Shown: positions 27,401 to 34,533 of the stretch, piece by piece
Numbering within the stretch: position 1 is the first letter of the stretch
How the letters are laid out: each line of letters starts with the position of its first letter
Source: Aureimonas sp. AU4
Lineage (GTDB): Bacteria > Pseudomonadota > Alphaproteobacteria > Rhizobiales > Rhizobiaceae
NCBI RefSeq assembly: GCF_001463765.1
Contig: NZ_BBWK01000025.1
Location: 1 to 64,000 of the forward strand
Direction: 5' to 3'
Length of the DNA stretch: 64,000 nucleotides
The notes under the pieces: generated by a model
The model's input: the letters and a program-made list of their open reading frames with translations, nothing else
Database searches by the model: none
Told to the model about the DNA's origin: nothing
Translations under genes and position numbers: made by a program

Positions 27401-28179
27401 CCGGCTTTCGCGCGCTTGGCGTGAGGCCGCAGGATGTGCGGATGCGCGGCGTCGTAGAGCGCCGAGTCGCGGAAGTCCTCGGCCGCGAGCGCCCGGCCGA
27501 CGAGAACCAGCGCGGTGCGGGTGAGCTTGGCCTCGCGGACTTGGCGGCCGATCGTCGCGAGCGTGCCGTGGATGAAGAGCTCGTCCGGCCAGCCGACGCG
27601 ATAGGCGACCACGACCGGGCAGTCCGGTCCATAGCCCGGCAGCGGCGACAGTTCGCGCTCGATATGGGCGAGGTTGCGGATCGACAGGTGGATGGCGAGC
27701 GTCGCGCGGCTTTTTGCCAGCGTCGCGAGATCCTCGCCCTCCGGCATGGCAGAGGACTTCATGGCGGTGCGCGTCACCACCACGGTCTGGCAGACCTCGG
27801 GCACGGTGAGCTCGAGTTTCAGCGCGGCGGCGGCCGCCGCGAAGGCCGGCACGCCGGGCGTCACGTCGAAGGGAATGCCGAGCCGGTCCAGCCGCCGCAT
27901 CTGCTCGGCGGTCGCGCCGTAGATCGACGGATCGCCCGAATGGACGCGCGCGACGTCGAGCCCCGCCTCGTGGGCGCGTCGCATCTCCTCGACGATCTCG
28001 TCCAAGTGCATCGGCGCGGTGTCGAGGACGCGGGCGCCCTCTGGCGCGGCGCGCACGATCTCTTCGGGCACCAGCGAGCCGGCGTAGAGGCAGACCGGGC
28101 AGCGCTCGATGAGGCGAAGCCCGCGCAGGGTGATGAGGTCGGGCGAGCCCGGCCCCGCGCCGATGAAGTGGACGGTCAT
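27397..28179 (-). CDS. cobM: Precorrin-4 C11-methyltransferase (CobM/CbiF)
   Basis: A 260-residue SAM-dependent tetrapyrrole methylase. The N-terminal VHFIGAGPGSPDLITLRG is the family signature; ARVHSGDPSIYGATAEQM and VTPGVPAFAAAAAAL form the SAM pocket, and CQTVVVTR is typical of CobM/CbiF. The ATG at 28179 overlaps the stop of the cbiG-cobJ gene by 4 nt. It is the last gene of the leftward operon cbiX-cobH-cobL-cobI-cbiG/cobJ-cobM. Confidence 0.95.
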   Translation of the reverse strand: MTVHFIGAGPGSPDLITLRGLRLIERCPVCLYAGSLVPEEIVRAAPEGARVLDTAPMHLDEIVEEMRRAHEAGLDVARVHSGDPSIYGATAEQMRRLDRLGIPFDVTPGVPAFAAAAAALKLELTVPEVCQTVVVTRTAMKSSAMPEGEDLATLAKSRATLAIHLSIRNLAHIERELSPLPGYGPDCPVVVAYRVGWPDELFIHGTLATIGRQVREAKLTRTALVLVGRALAAEDFRDSALYDAAHPHILRPHAKRAKAG

Positions 28180-29981
28180 GACTGGATCCCGGTGCCGGGC
28201 TTGGCGGCATAGCCGCGCGGCGTATAGGCGAAGCGGCGTCCCTCGGGCGTGACGAGAAGACGCGTGTTGGTGGAGCCGACGAGGACGACGGTCAGCATGT
28301 CGACCTCCTCGACGTCGAGGGCCTGAAGCTCGACGATGCGCACGCTCTCGCCCTCGCGCCCAAGATTGGTGGCGAGCACGACCGGCGTGTCGGCGGGGCG
28401 GTGTTGCAGGAGCACGTCGCGGGCGTGGGCCAACTGCGTGCGGCGGCGCTTCGACACGGGATTGTAGAAGGCAACGACGAAGTCGCCCTCGGCCGCCGCC
28501 TGCACGCGCCGCTGGATATCCTCCCAGGGGGTCAGGAGGTCGGACAGCGAGATGGTACAGAAGTCGTGGCCGAGCGGGGCGCCGGCCTTGGCGGCAGCCG
28601 CCTGCAGCGCCGAGATGCCGGGCGAGACCTCGACGGCGATGCGCCGGGCCGCCTTGGATACCTCGCCCCGGTCGAGAAGCTCGAAGACCAGCGTCGCCAT
28701 GGCGTAGATGCCGGCGTCGCCCGAGCAGACGAGCGCGACGGTCCGGCCCTCGCCCGCCAGCTCCATCGCATGGCGCACGCGCGCTTCTTCGGCGCCGAGG
28801 TCGAAGTCGTGGCGCGTCCGTCCGTCCGCGAGGGGCCCGAGGAGGTCGAGGTAGAGCGAGTAGCCGACGAGGTCGGTACTCTGCTCGACAAGGGCCGAGA
28901 CGGCGGGCGAGCGCCAGGGCGCGCCGCCCGGTCCGATGCCGACCACGAAGAGCCGTCCCCGCGCCTGCCCGACGGTGGCCGGGTCGATCGGCAGGGGCGC
29001 GCGCGCGAGCGCGGCGGTGGCGCGCGCGCTCTTCTGCTTGGAGACCGCGAGCGCGCCTTGCGGGCCGACGGCGGCGAGCGCCGCGCCTTCCGACACGCCG
29101 TGGCAGCCCGTCTCGCGGAACACGATGGCGGACGGATTCATGAGGCGCGGGCGCTCGCGCTCCAAAGTGGCGGCGTCGAAGAAGCGGGCCGGCACGCCGA
29201 AGCGTGCGGCCACCGCATGAACCGCCGGCTCGTCGGCCTTGAGGTCGATCGACGCGACGCAAGCCAAGCTCAGCGGCGAGACGCCGGCTTGCGACAGGAC
29301 CCGCTCGGCCAGCGCGACGGCCTCTTCGGGCGGGGCGCCGCGCTCGGCGCCGATTCCGAGCACCATGGTCCGGGGGCGGTAGAGAAGTTCGAGCGGCTTC
29401 GCCTCGCGAGCTTCTTCCGTGACGGCGAGCGTGACGCGCCCGTCGTCGGCGACGGGGATGCGAGAGGTCTGGAGCCACGGCGCCGCGCCCTCGATCCACG
29501 CCTCCGCGCCCGCGACGAGTTCGGCCATGACGCCCTTTGCGTCGGCCGCGTTCTCCAGCGTGTAGCCTAGCGGAGGAGCGTCGAGGGCGACGCCGAAGCG
29601 CAGGTCGCCGGCCGTCGTGACGGCGGCGTGTCCGCCGAGCCCTTCGGCGAGGCGCCGCGCGAGGTCGTTGGCACCGTGGTGGCCGCCGAGCAGCGGCACC
29701 GCGGCCGAGCCGTCCTCGGCCAGCGCCACGACCGGCGGCTCGGCGCCCTTGTCGGTCAGCAGCGGCGCGAGGATGCGGATCACCGCGCCCGCCGCCATGA
29801 CGGCAATGAGCGGGCGACCGTCCCGAAACAGCCGGCGCAGGTGGTCGCCCGCCGCCTCGAACAGGATCTCGGCCTCGTCCGCGCGCCCGCGCGCGCCGTG
29901 AACCTCGCCGCCGACCAGCGCGGCGGCGCGGCGCGCGAGCGGCAGCGCGCCGGAGTGGAGGACGACGATGGCGGGCCTCAT
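28176..29981 (-). CDS. cbiG-cobJ: CbiG-CobJ fusion: cobalt-precorrin-5A hydrolase / precorrin-3B C17-methyltransferase
   Basis: A 601-residue fusion. Residues 1-325 are CbiG: the N-terminal PLIAVMAAGAVIRILAPLL and LGGHHGANDLAR, then a C-terminal CbiG part with GIGAERGAP and VSEGAALAA. Residues 343-601 are CobJ/CbiH: LFVVGIGPGG, CSGDAGIYAMA, EVSPGISALQAAAAKAGAPL and the FYNPVSKRRRTQL segment. The linker is about 17 residues. CbiG opens the ring-A lactone and releases acetaldehyde, a step of the cobalt-early route. The fused methylase is therefore perhaps better called CbiH. The ATG at 29981 overlaps the cobI stop. Confidence 0.93.
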   Translation of the reverse strand: MRPAIVVLHSGALPLARRAAALVGGEVHGARGRADEAEILFEAAGDHLRRLFRDGRPLIAVMAAGAVIRILAPLLTDKGAEPPVVALAEDGSAAVPLLGGHHGANDLARRLAEGLGGHAAVTTAGDLRFGVALDAPPLGYTLENAADAKGVMAELVAGAEAWIEGAAPWLQTSRIPVADDGRVTLAVTEEAREAKPLELLYRPRTMVLGIGAERGAPPEEAVALAERVLSQAGVSPLSLACVASIDLKADEPAVHAVAARFGVPARFFDAATLERERPRLMNPSAIVFRETGCHGVSEGAALAAVGPQGALAVSKQKSARATAALARAPLPIDPATVGQARGRLFVVGIGPGGAPWRSPAVSALVEQSTDLVGYSLYLDLLGPLADGRTRHDFDLGAEEARVRHAMELAGEGRTVALVCSGDAGIYAMATLVFELLDRGEVSKAARRIAVEVSPGISALQAAAAKAGAPLGHDFCTISLSDLLTPWEDIQRRVQAAAEGDFVVAFYNPVSKRRRTQLAHARDVLLQHRPADTPVVLATNLGREGESVRIVELQALDVEEVDMLTVVLVGSTNTRLLVTPEGRRFAYTPRGYAAKPGTGIQS

Positions 29982-30694
29982 GCGAGCGTCCCCCGGATGG
30001 CGGGCTCGGTGCCGCGATAGACGAGAATCATCGCGAAATAGGGCGCCTCGTCGCCGGTCTCGCTCAAGGGGAGGACGCGCTCGCCCCCTTGCGTGACGCG
30101 CTCGGCATAGATCGCGTCGTCCATCAGACCGAGTTCTCCGAGGAGCCGCTTCACGCGCGAAAAATGCCGGCCGAGCTTCAGGACGGCGAGGCTGGTGGCG
30201 GCCTCGATCGCCGGGCGCAGCGTCTCGTCGGGCAACGTCGCGGGGAGCACCGTCACGACGTCGCCGCGCGCGCTCAAGGGCCGGCGGGCGCCTGCGGCGG
30301 CGGCCATCACGGACGAGACGCCGGGCACGACGACGGTGGGAAAGCGGTCGGACAATCGGGCATGGAGATACAGGAAGGAGCCGTAGAAGAAGGGGTCGCC
30401 CTCGCACAGCACCGCGACGTCGCGGCCGGCCTCGAGGTGCTCGGCGATCAGCGGGGCGGCGCGATCGTAGGCGGCCTGGCCGGGCGCGCGGTCGCCCGAC
30501 ATGAGAAGGGGGATCGCGATCTCTTCCTGTTCGCCGGGCAAGTGCGGCGCGGCGATCGCGCGCGCGAGGCTCTGCGATCCTTCCGCCGCGGGATAGGCGA
30601 TCACCGGAACGCTGCGCAGGATGCGGTGCGCTTTCAAAGTGAGAAGCTCGGGGTCGCCGGGACCGAGGCCGAGGCCGTAGAGCGTGCCGGTCAT
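29978..30694 (-). CDS. cobI: Precorrin-2 C20-methyltransferase (CobI/CbiL)
   Basis: A 238-residue tetrapyrrole methylase. GLGLGPGDPELLTLKAHRIL is the start signature, VAVLCEGDPFFYGSFLYLH the SAM-binding loop and VVPGVSSVMAAAAGARRPL the next conserved block. It adds the C20 methyl group to precorrin-2 or its cobalt form. Both ends overlap neighbours by 4 nt (cobL upstream, cbiG-cobJ downstream), indicating coupled translation. Confidence 0.95.
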   Translation of the reverse strand: MTGTLYGLGLGPGDPELLTLKAHRILRSVPVIAYPAAEGSQSLARAIAAPHLPGEQEEIAIPLLMSGDRAPGQAAYDRAAPLIAEHLEAGRDVAVLCEGDPFFYGSFLYLHARLSDRFPTVVVPGVSSVMAAAAGARRPLSARGDVVTVLPATLPDETLRPAIEAATSLAVLKLGRHFSRVKRLLGELGLMDDAIYAERVTQGGERVLPLSETGDEAPYFAMILVYRGTEPAIRGTLA

Positions 30695-31902
30695 GGCCGG
30701 GCCTTTCGCAGGCACCAGTGGGTCACGGGCATGGCCGGGCGCCAGCCGCGATAGGGACCGACCGGCTCGGCGTGGCTGACCGCGACGCGCAAGAGTTCGC
30801 CGCCGTGCACCTCGTGGAGAGCGAGGAGGATCGCCTCCGACTCCAGCGTCACGGCATGGGCGACGAGCCGGCCGCCGCCCTTCAGCGCGGCGAAGGCGGC
30901 GTGGAAGACGCCGTCCGTGAGCCCGCCGCCGATGAACACGGCATCGGGCGCGGGCAGGCCCTCGAACGCGGCGGGTGCCTTGCCCTCGATGATCAGCAGG
31001 CCGTGCGTGCCGAGCCGGAAGGCGTTCTCGGCGATCATCGCGCGGCGCTCCGCGATCGGCTCGACCGCGATCGCCCGGCCACCGGGCGCGGCGCGCAGCC
31101 ATTCCACCGAGATCGAGCCCGAACCGGCTCCCACGTCCCACAGGAGCTCGCCGGCGCCGGGTGCGAGGGCGGCGAGCGCGAGGGCGCGCGGCACGCGCTT
31201 GGTCATCTTGCCGTCGTGCCGGAAGGCGTCGTCCGGCAGGCCGGTGGCGAAGGGGTGATGCACCGTCCCCTCGCCCATCCGGCACTCCACCGCGAGCGTG
31301 TTGAGAGCGGCGACGTCGGGAAGCGCGAACCCGTCGGCCTCTGCCTCACGCACCCACTCGGCCGGGCCGCCGAGATGTTCCAGGACGGCGATGCGGCTCG
31401 GGCCGAAGCCGCGACGGCGGAGGAGATCGGCGACGCGGGCCGGCGAGGCGCCGTCCTCGGACAGGACGAGGAGCCGCGCGCCCGGCGCGACGTGCGGATT
31501 CAGCGCCTCGACCTCGCGCCCGTGAATGGTCAGGCAGCGCACCGCCTCCAGCGCCCAGCCCATCCGTGCGGCCGCCAGCGAAAAGGCGGACGGCCCCGGC
31601 AGGACGCGCATCTCGCCCGCGTCGAGAAACGTGCGCAGCCAGCGCGCCGGGCCGAACCAGGACGGATCGCCGGTCGCGAGCACGACAGCGGGAGACCCAC
31701 GCGCGGCGAGGATGTCGGCGGCCGACTCGGCGAACGGCGAGCGCCAGCGGACGCGCCGCGCGGGATGGTCGCCCAGCATGGCGAGATGACGCTCACCCCC
31801 GAACACGGTCTGCGCCCCGTCGAGTGCGCGGCGCGCCTCGGGGGTCAGCGTGTCGAGGCCGCCGTCACCGACGCCGATCACGTGGAGCCAGGGCGCGCTC
31901 AT
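30691..31902 (-). CDS. cobL: Precorrin-6Y C5,15-methyltransferase (CobL/CbiET)
   Basis: A 403-residue two-domain enzyme. Residues 1-205 are the CbiE-type methylase (HVIGVGDGGLDTLTPEARRA, PGPSAFSLAAARMGW). Residues 215-400 are the CbiT-type methyltransferase/decarboxylase with the SAM loop LLWDVGAGSGSISVEWLR and VFIGGGLTDG. It methylates C5 and C15 and removes the C12 acetate carboxyl. Its ATG overlaps the cobH stop and its stop overlaps cobI. Confidence 0.95.
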   Translation of the reverse strand: MSAPWLHVIGVGDGGLDTLTPEARRALDGAQTVFGGERHLAMLGDHPARRVRWRSPFAESAADILAARGSPAVVLATGDPSWFGPARWLRTFLDAGEMRVLPGPSAFSLAAARMGWALEAVRCLTIHGREVEALNPHVAPGARLLVLSEDGASPARVADLLRRRGFGPSRIAVLEHLGGPAEWVREAEADGFALPDVAALNTLAVECRMGEGTVHHPFATGLPDDAFRHDGKMTKRVPRALALAALAPGAGELLWDVGAGSGSISVEWLRAAPGGRAIAVEPIAERRAMIAENAFRLGTHGLLIIEGKAPAAFEGLPAPDAVFIGGGLTDGVFHAAFAALKGGGRLVAHAVTLESEAILLALHEVHGGELLRVAVSHAEPVGPYRGWRPAMPVTHWCLRKARP

Positions 31903-32528
31903 GCGAGGCCCGAGACGAGGGCGTTGACGGCGGCGGCCGCCACGGCCGAGCCGCCGCGCCGGCCGCGCAAGGCGGCGAAGGGGACGCCGCGAGGGCTCCG
32001 CTCCAGCTCGGCCTTGGACTCGGCCGCGCCCACGAAGCCGACGGGGAAGCCGAGGATCACGGCCGGGCGCGGCGCCCCGGCATCCAGCCGCTCCAAGAGG
32101 CGGAAGAGCGCGGTCGGCGCGTTGCCGATCGCGACCACCGCGCCCTCCAAGTCCCAGAGGTCGACCTGCGCGGCCGAGCGCGTCGTGCCGGTCTCACGCG
32201 CCATCGCCGGTACGCGCGGATCGTTGAGGAGGCAGACGACCTCGACGCCGGCCGGCAGGTTGCGCGCGATGATGCCGTGCCGCACCATCTCGGCGTCCAC
32301 CAAGATATGCGCGCCTCCGGCCAGCGCCGCGCGGCCCGCCTCCACCGCATCGGGCGAGAGGGCGAGGTCGTCGATCGCATCCACCATGCCGCAGCTATGG
32401 GCGATGCGGATGGCGAGATCGCGCGCGGTCTCCGGCAGGCACGCGAGCGCTTCCGCCCCCTCCTCGCGGATGGTGCGGAAACTTTGATCGTAGATCGCGG
32501 CGGGATCGCGCTCGTAGTGAAGAGCCAT
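31899..32528 (-). CDS. cobH: Precorrin-8X methylmutase (CobH/CbiC)
   Basis: A 209-residue enzyme that moves the methyl group from C11 to C12, giving (hydrogeno/cobyrinic) acid. Conserved segments are YDQSFRTIREE near the N-terminus, the active-site IRIAHSCGMVDAIDDLALS with its His, HILVDAEMVRHGI and GFPVGFVGAAESKAEL. It follows cbiX after 6 bp and overlaps cobL by 4 nt. Confidence 0.95.
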   Translation of the reverse strand: MALHYERDPAAIYDQSFRTIREEGAEALACLPETARDLAIRIAHSCGMVDAIDDLALSPDAVEAGRAALAGGAHILVDAEMVRHGIIARNLPAGVEVVCLLNDPRVPAMARETGTTRSAAQVDLWDLEGAVVAIGNAPTALFRLLERLDAGAPRPAVILGFPVGFVGAAESKAELERSPRGVPFAALRGRRGGSAVAAAAVNALVSGLA

Positions 32529-32534
32529 CGCGCC

Positions 32535-33647
32535 TCACCGTTTCATCGAGCGCGGGCCCAGCGGGTGGTCGGCATGGGGATAGGGATGATGCGTGTGGTC
32601 GTGCCCGTGCGAATGCCCGTGCGCGTGGTCATGGCCATGCGCGTGGTCGTGGCCATGGTCGTGCGAATGGGAGTGAGCGTGCCCATGGGCGTGGTCATGC
32701 CCGTGGTGATGGTGCTCGTGGTCGCCGTGCGCATGGTCGTGATGAGCGTGCCCGTGCCCGTCCGGGGCCGCCGGCCCGGTGCCGATGCCCTCGACGTGGT
32801 GGTGATGGCTCTCCTGCGGCAAGCCGACTTCCGCCTCGAAGCCCAGCACCTGCTCGCGATACTTGCACATCTGGCAGTTCATCGTGTTGGTGCCCTCGCC
32901 TATCTCCGCGAGCCGATCGACGAAGGTCTCCACCACGAGGTCGTGGGCGCCGAGATAGCCCGCCTTCAGGAAGCGGATCTCCGGGTGCCCGGCCGCGACC
33001 TTGTCGACGCCGGCATAGATGCGGTCGATGAGGATGCCGGTGAACAGGAAGTAGGGGAACACGACGATCCGCCGGTAGCCGAGGCGGGCGGCATGGGTCA
33101 GCCCCGGTTCGACCAGGGGGAAGGTGACGCCAGAATAAGCCGTCTCGCCCCAGCCGAAGCCGAGGCCCTCCCAGAGCATGCGCATGACCTTGGCGACGTT
33201 CGAGTTGGCGTCGGGGTCGGAGGCGCCCCGCCCCACCACCACCAGCATCGTGTCGTGCAGCGGCTCGCCGTCGCGCCAGCCGTCGCGGCGCAGCGCCTCG
33301 CGAATGCGCTCGCCGGCGGCGCGGATCATCTTGGGGTCGATCCCCAGCTCGCGGCCGTACAGGATCTCGACGCCGTTGGCGCTCGCATAGGTGTTGAGGA
33401 CGGAGGGGATGTCGTTCTTGGCGTGGCCGGCGGCGAACAGCATGCCCGGCAGCGCCATGATCTGCGTGGCGCCCGCCTCGCGCAGGCGGTCCAGCCCGTC
33501 GCGGATAATCGGGGTCGCGAACTCGAGATAGCCGTAGTCGACGCGCCAGTCCGGCAGGCGGCGCGCCATCTTCTCGGAGAGGCCCCGGAACTCCTCCACC
33601 GCGCCGCGGTCCCGCGAGCCGTGGCCGCACATCATCAGCGCCTTCAT
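32535..33647 (-). CDS. cbiX: Sirohydrochlorin cobaltochelatase CbiX with His-rich tail
   Basis: A 370-residue CbiX that inserts cobalt into sirohydrochlorin, the committing step of the cobalt-early route. The two chelatase halves carry MMCGHGSRD (His9) and FAAGHAKND (His75), then VVVGRGASDPDANSN in the second half. MNCQMCKYR (Cys258 and Cys261) is the CxxC motif known from long CbiX proteins. Residues from about 280 to the end form a tail with about 37 histidines, likely a metal store or sensor. It is the first gene of the cob operon and is preceded by a structured leader. Confidence 0.93.
   Translation of the reverse strand: MKALMMCGHGSRDRGAVEEFRGLSEKMARRLPDWRVDYGYLEFATPIIRDGLDRLREAGATQIMALPGMLFAAGHAKNDIPSVLNTYASANGVEILYGRELGIDPKMIRAAGERIREALRRDGWRDGEPLHDTMLVVVGRGASDPDANSNVAKVMRMLWEGLGFGWGETAYSGVTFPLVEPGLTHAARLGYRRIVVFPYFLFTGILIDRIYAGVDKVAAGHPEIRFLKAGYLGAHDLVVETFVDRLAEIGEGTNTMNCQMCKYREQVLGFEAEVGLPQESHHHHVEGIGTGPAAPDGHGHAHHDHAHGDHEHHHHGHDHAHGHAHSHSHDHGHDHAHGHDHAHGHSHGHDHTHHPYPHADHPLGPRSMKR
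32565..32810 (-). repeat. Low-complexity His/Asp/Gly codon tract in cbiX
   Basis: About 245 bp of degenerate repeats of CAC/CAT alternating with GAC, GGC and GCC codons (HDHAHGHAH-like units). The units vary in codon choice, so the tract is an imperfect repeat and not a simple microsatellite. Length differences between strains would be expected through slippage. Confidence 0.85.
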
Positions 33648-33800
33648 GGGCGCCTCCTTTCATCCAAAGGCCGAAAGGAGGCGCGGCGCGCTGGGGCGCT
33701 TCCGCGTGGCTCTTTCCGACAGTCTCCCCGCCAGCCCCCGGATTGGGTCGGCCGCGACAGGAATCGTTTCGTGAGCTCGAACCGTCGAGCACCGTCAGGC
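33648..33800 (-). promoter_or_regulatory. Structured leader of the cbiX-cob operon (candidate riboswitch)
   Basis: About 150 nt between the promoter and cbiX. It contains the hairpin GCTCG-ACGGTT-CGAGC, then AATCC followed by GGGGGCTGG, ACTGTCGG and GAGCCAC...GGAAGCGCC. Those blocks appear in the same order as the conserved pieces of a cobalamin riboswitch core (AATCC, GGCTG, ACTGT, GCCAC, GGAAG), but the canonical B12 box is missing. It ends in an RBS-hiding hairpin. A divergent or shortened cobalamin riboswitch is the leading idea; another metal or corrin sensor is possible. Confidence 0.45.
33650..33684 (-). promoter_or_regulatory. Perfect 12-bp hairpin hiding the cbiX ribosome-binding site
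   Basis: On the transcribed strand GCGCCTCCTTTC pairs without mismatch with GAAAGGAGGCGC, around an 11-nt loop. The right arm contains the AAGGAGG ribosome-binding site and ends 2 nt before the cbiX ATG. When formed it would block ribosome entry. No U-run follows, so it is not a terminator. This is the layout of a translational expression platform. Confidence 0.8.
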
Positions 33801-33806
33801 AGCGCG

Positions 33807-33835
33807 GTTAAACAGGGCCCGGGATGCCGCGTCAA
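33807..33835 (-). promoter_or_regulatory. Sigma-70-type promoter of the cbiX-cob operon
   Basis: On the minus strand TTGACG (33830-33835) and TTTAAC (33807-33812) are separated by exactly 17 bp. Initiation is expected near 33800, giving a leader of about 150 nt. It lies just after the kdpE stop at 33847, so the cob operon need not depend on kdp transcription. Confidence 0.6.
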
Positions 33836-33846
33836 CGCGCGCCCGT

Positions 33847-34533
33847 TCAGTCCTCGCCGATGCGGTAGCCGACGGCGGGCTCGGTCAGGATCAGGCGCGG
33901 GCGCGCCGGGTCGTCCTCGAGCTTGGCGCGCAGCTGCCCGACATAGACGCGCAGGTACTGCGTGTCGTGCTCGTGCGCCGGGCCCCAGACGGCGCGCAGG
34001 ATCTGGCGGTGGGTGACGACCTTGCCGCTGTGGCGCACGAGAAAGGCGAGGAGCTCGAACTCCTTGGGCGTCAGGCGCGTCTCGGCGCCGCCCTTGAGGA
34101 CGCGGCGGCGCGCAAGGTCCACCTCGAAGTCGCGCAGGCGCAGCTGCGCCGTCTCGCCGGCCGCCGAGATGGCGTGGCGCAGAGCCGCGCGAAGCCGCGC
34201 CATCAGCTCGCCCACGCCGAAGGGCTTGTTCACGAAGTCGTCGGCGCCCAGATCCAGCACCTCGATCTTCTCGGCCTCGCGGTCGCGCGCCGATAGCACC
34301 ACGATCGGCACGCGCGACCAGGCGCGCACGCGCTCCACCACCTGCTTCCCGTCCATGTCGGGCAGGCCGAGGTCGAGCACGACGGCCGCGGGAGACTGGT
34401 TGGCGACGGCCGCGATCCCCGCCTCGCCCGTGTCGGCGCGCAGGACCTCGTAGCCCGCCGCCTCCAGCGCCGGCTTCAGGAAGCGGTGGATGGCGGGCTC
34501 GTCGTCCACCACGAGGATGGCGGGGCGGGTCAC
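33847..34533 (-). CDS. kdpE: Response regulator KdpE
   Basis: A 228-residue OmpR/PhoB-type regulator of the kdp operon. The receiver has LVVDDEPAIHRFLK, phosphoacceptor Asp54 in VVLDLGLPDMDG and Lys in FVNKPFGVGEL. The C-terminal winged helix includes TPKEFELLAFLVRHSGKVV and QYLRVYVGQLRAKLEDDP. The GTG start overlaps the kdpD stop (GTGA). Its binding site is probably the KdpE-like box at 42080-42105. Confidence 0.95.
   Translation of the reverse strand: MTRPAILVVDDEPAIHRFLKPALEAAGYEVLRADTGEAGIAAVANQSPAAVVLDLGLPDMDGKQVVERVRAWSRVPIVVLSARDREAEKIEVLDLGADDFVNKPFGVGELMARLRAALRHAISAAGETAQLRLRDFEVDLARRRVLKGGAETRLTPKEFELLAFLVRHSGKVVTHRQILRAVWGPAHEHDTQYLRVYVGQLRAKLEDDPARPRLILTEPAVGYRIGED

Noticed and set aside
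32565-32810. CRISPR-like or tandem repeat array in the His-rich tract
   Set aside because: The units are degenerate, in frame, and encode the CbiX tail; there are no spacers.
33781-33800. GGTTCGAGC sequence on the minus strand resembling a tRNA T-loop
   Set aside because: No acceptor or anticodon stems can be built around it; it is better explained as a small hairpin of the cbiX leader.
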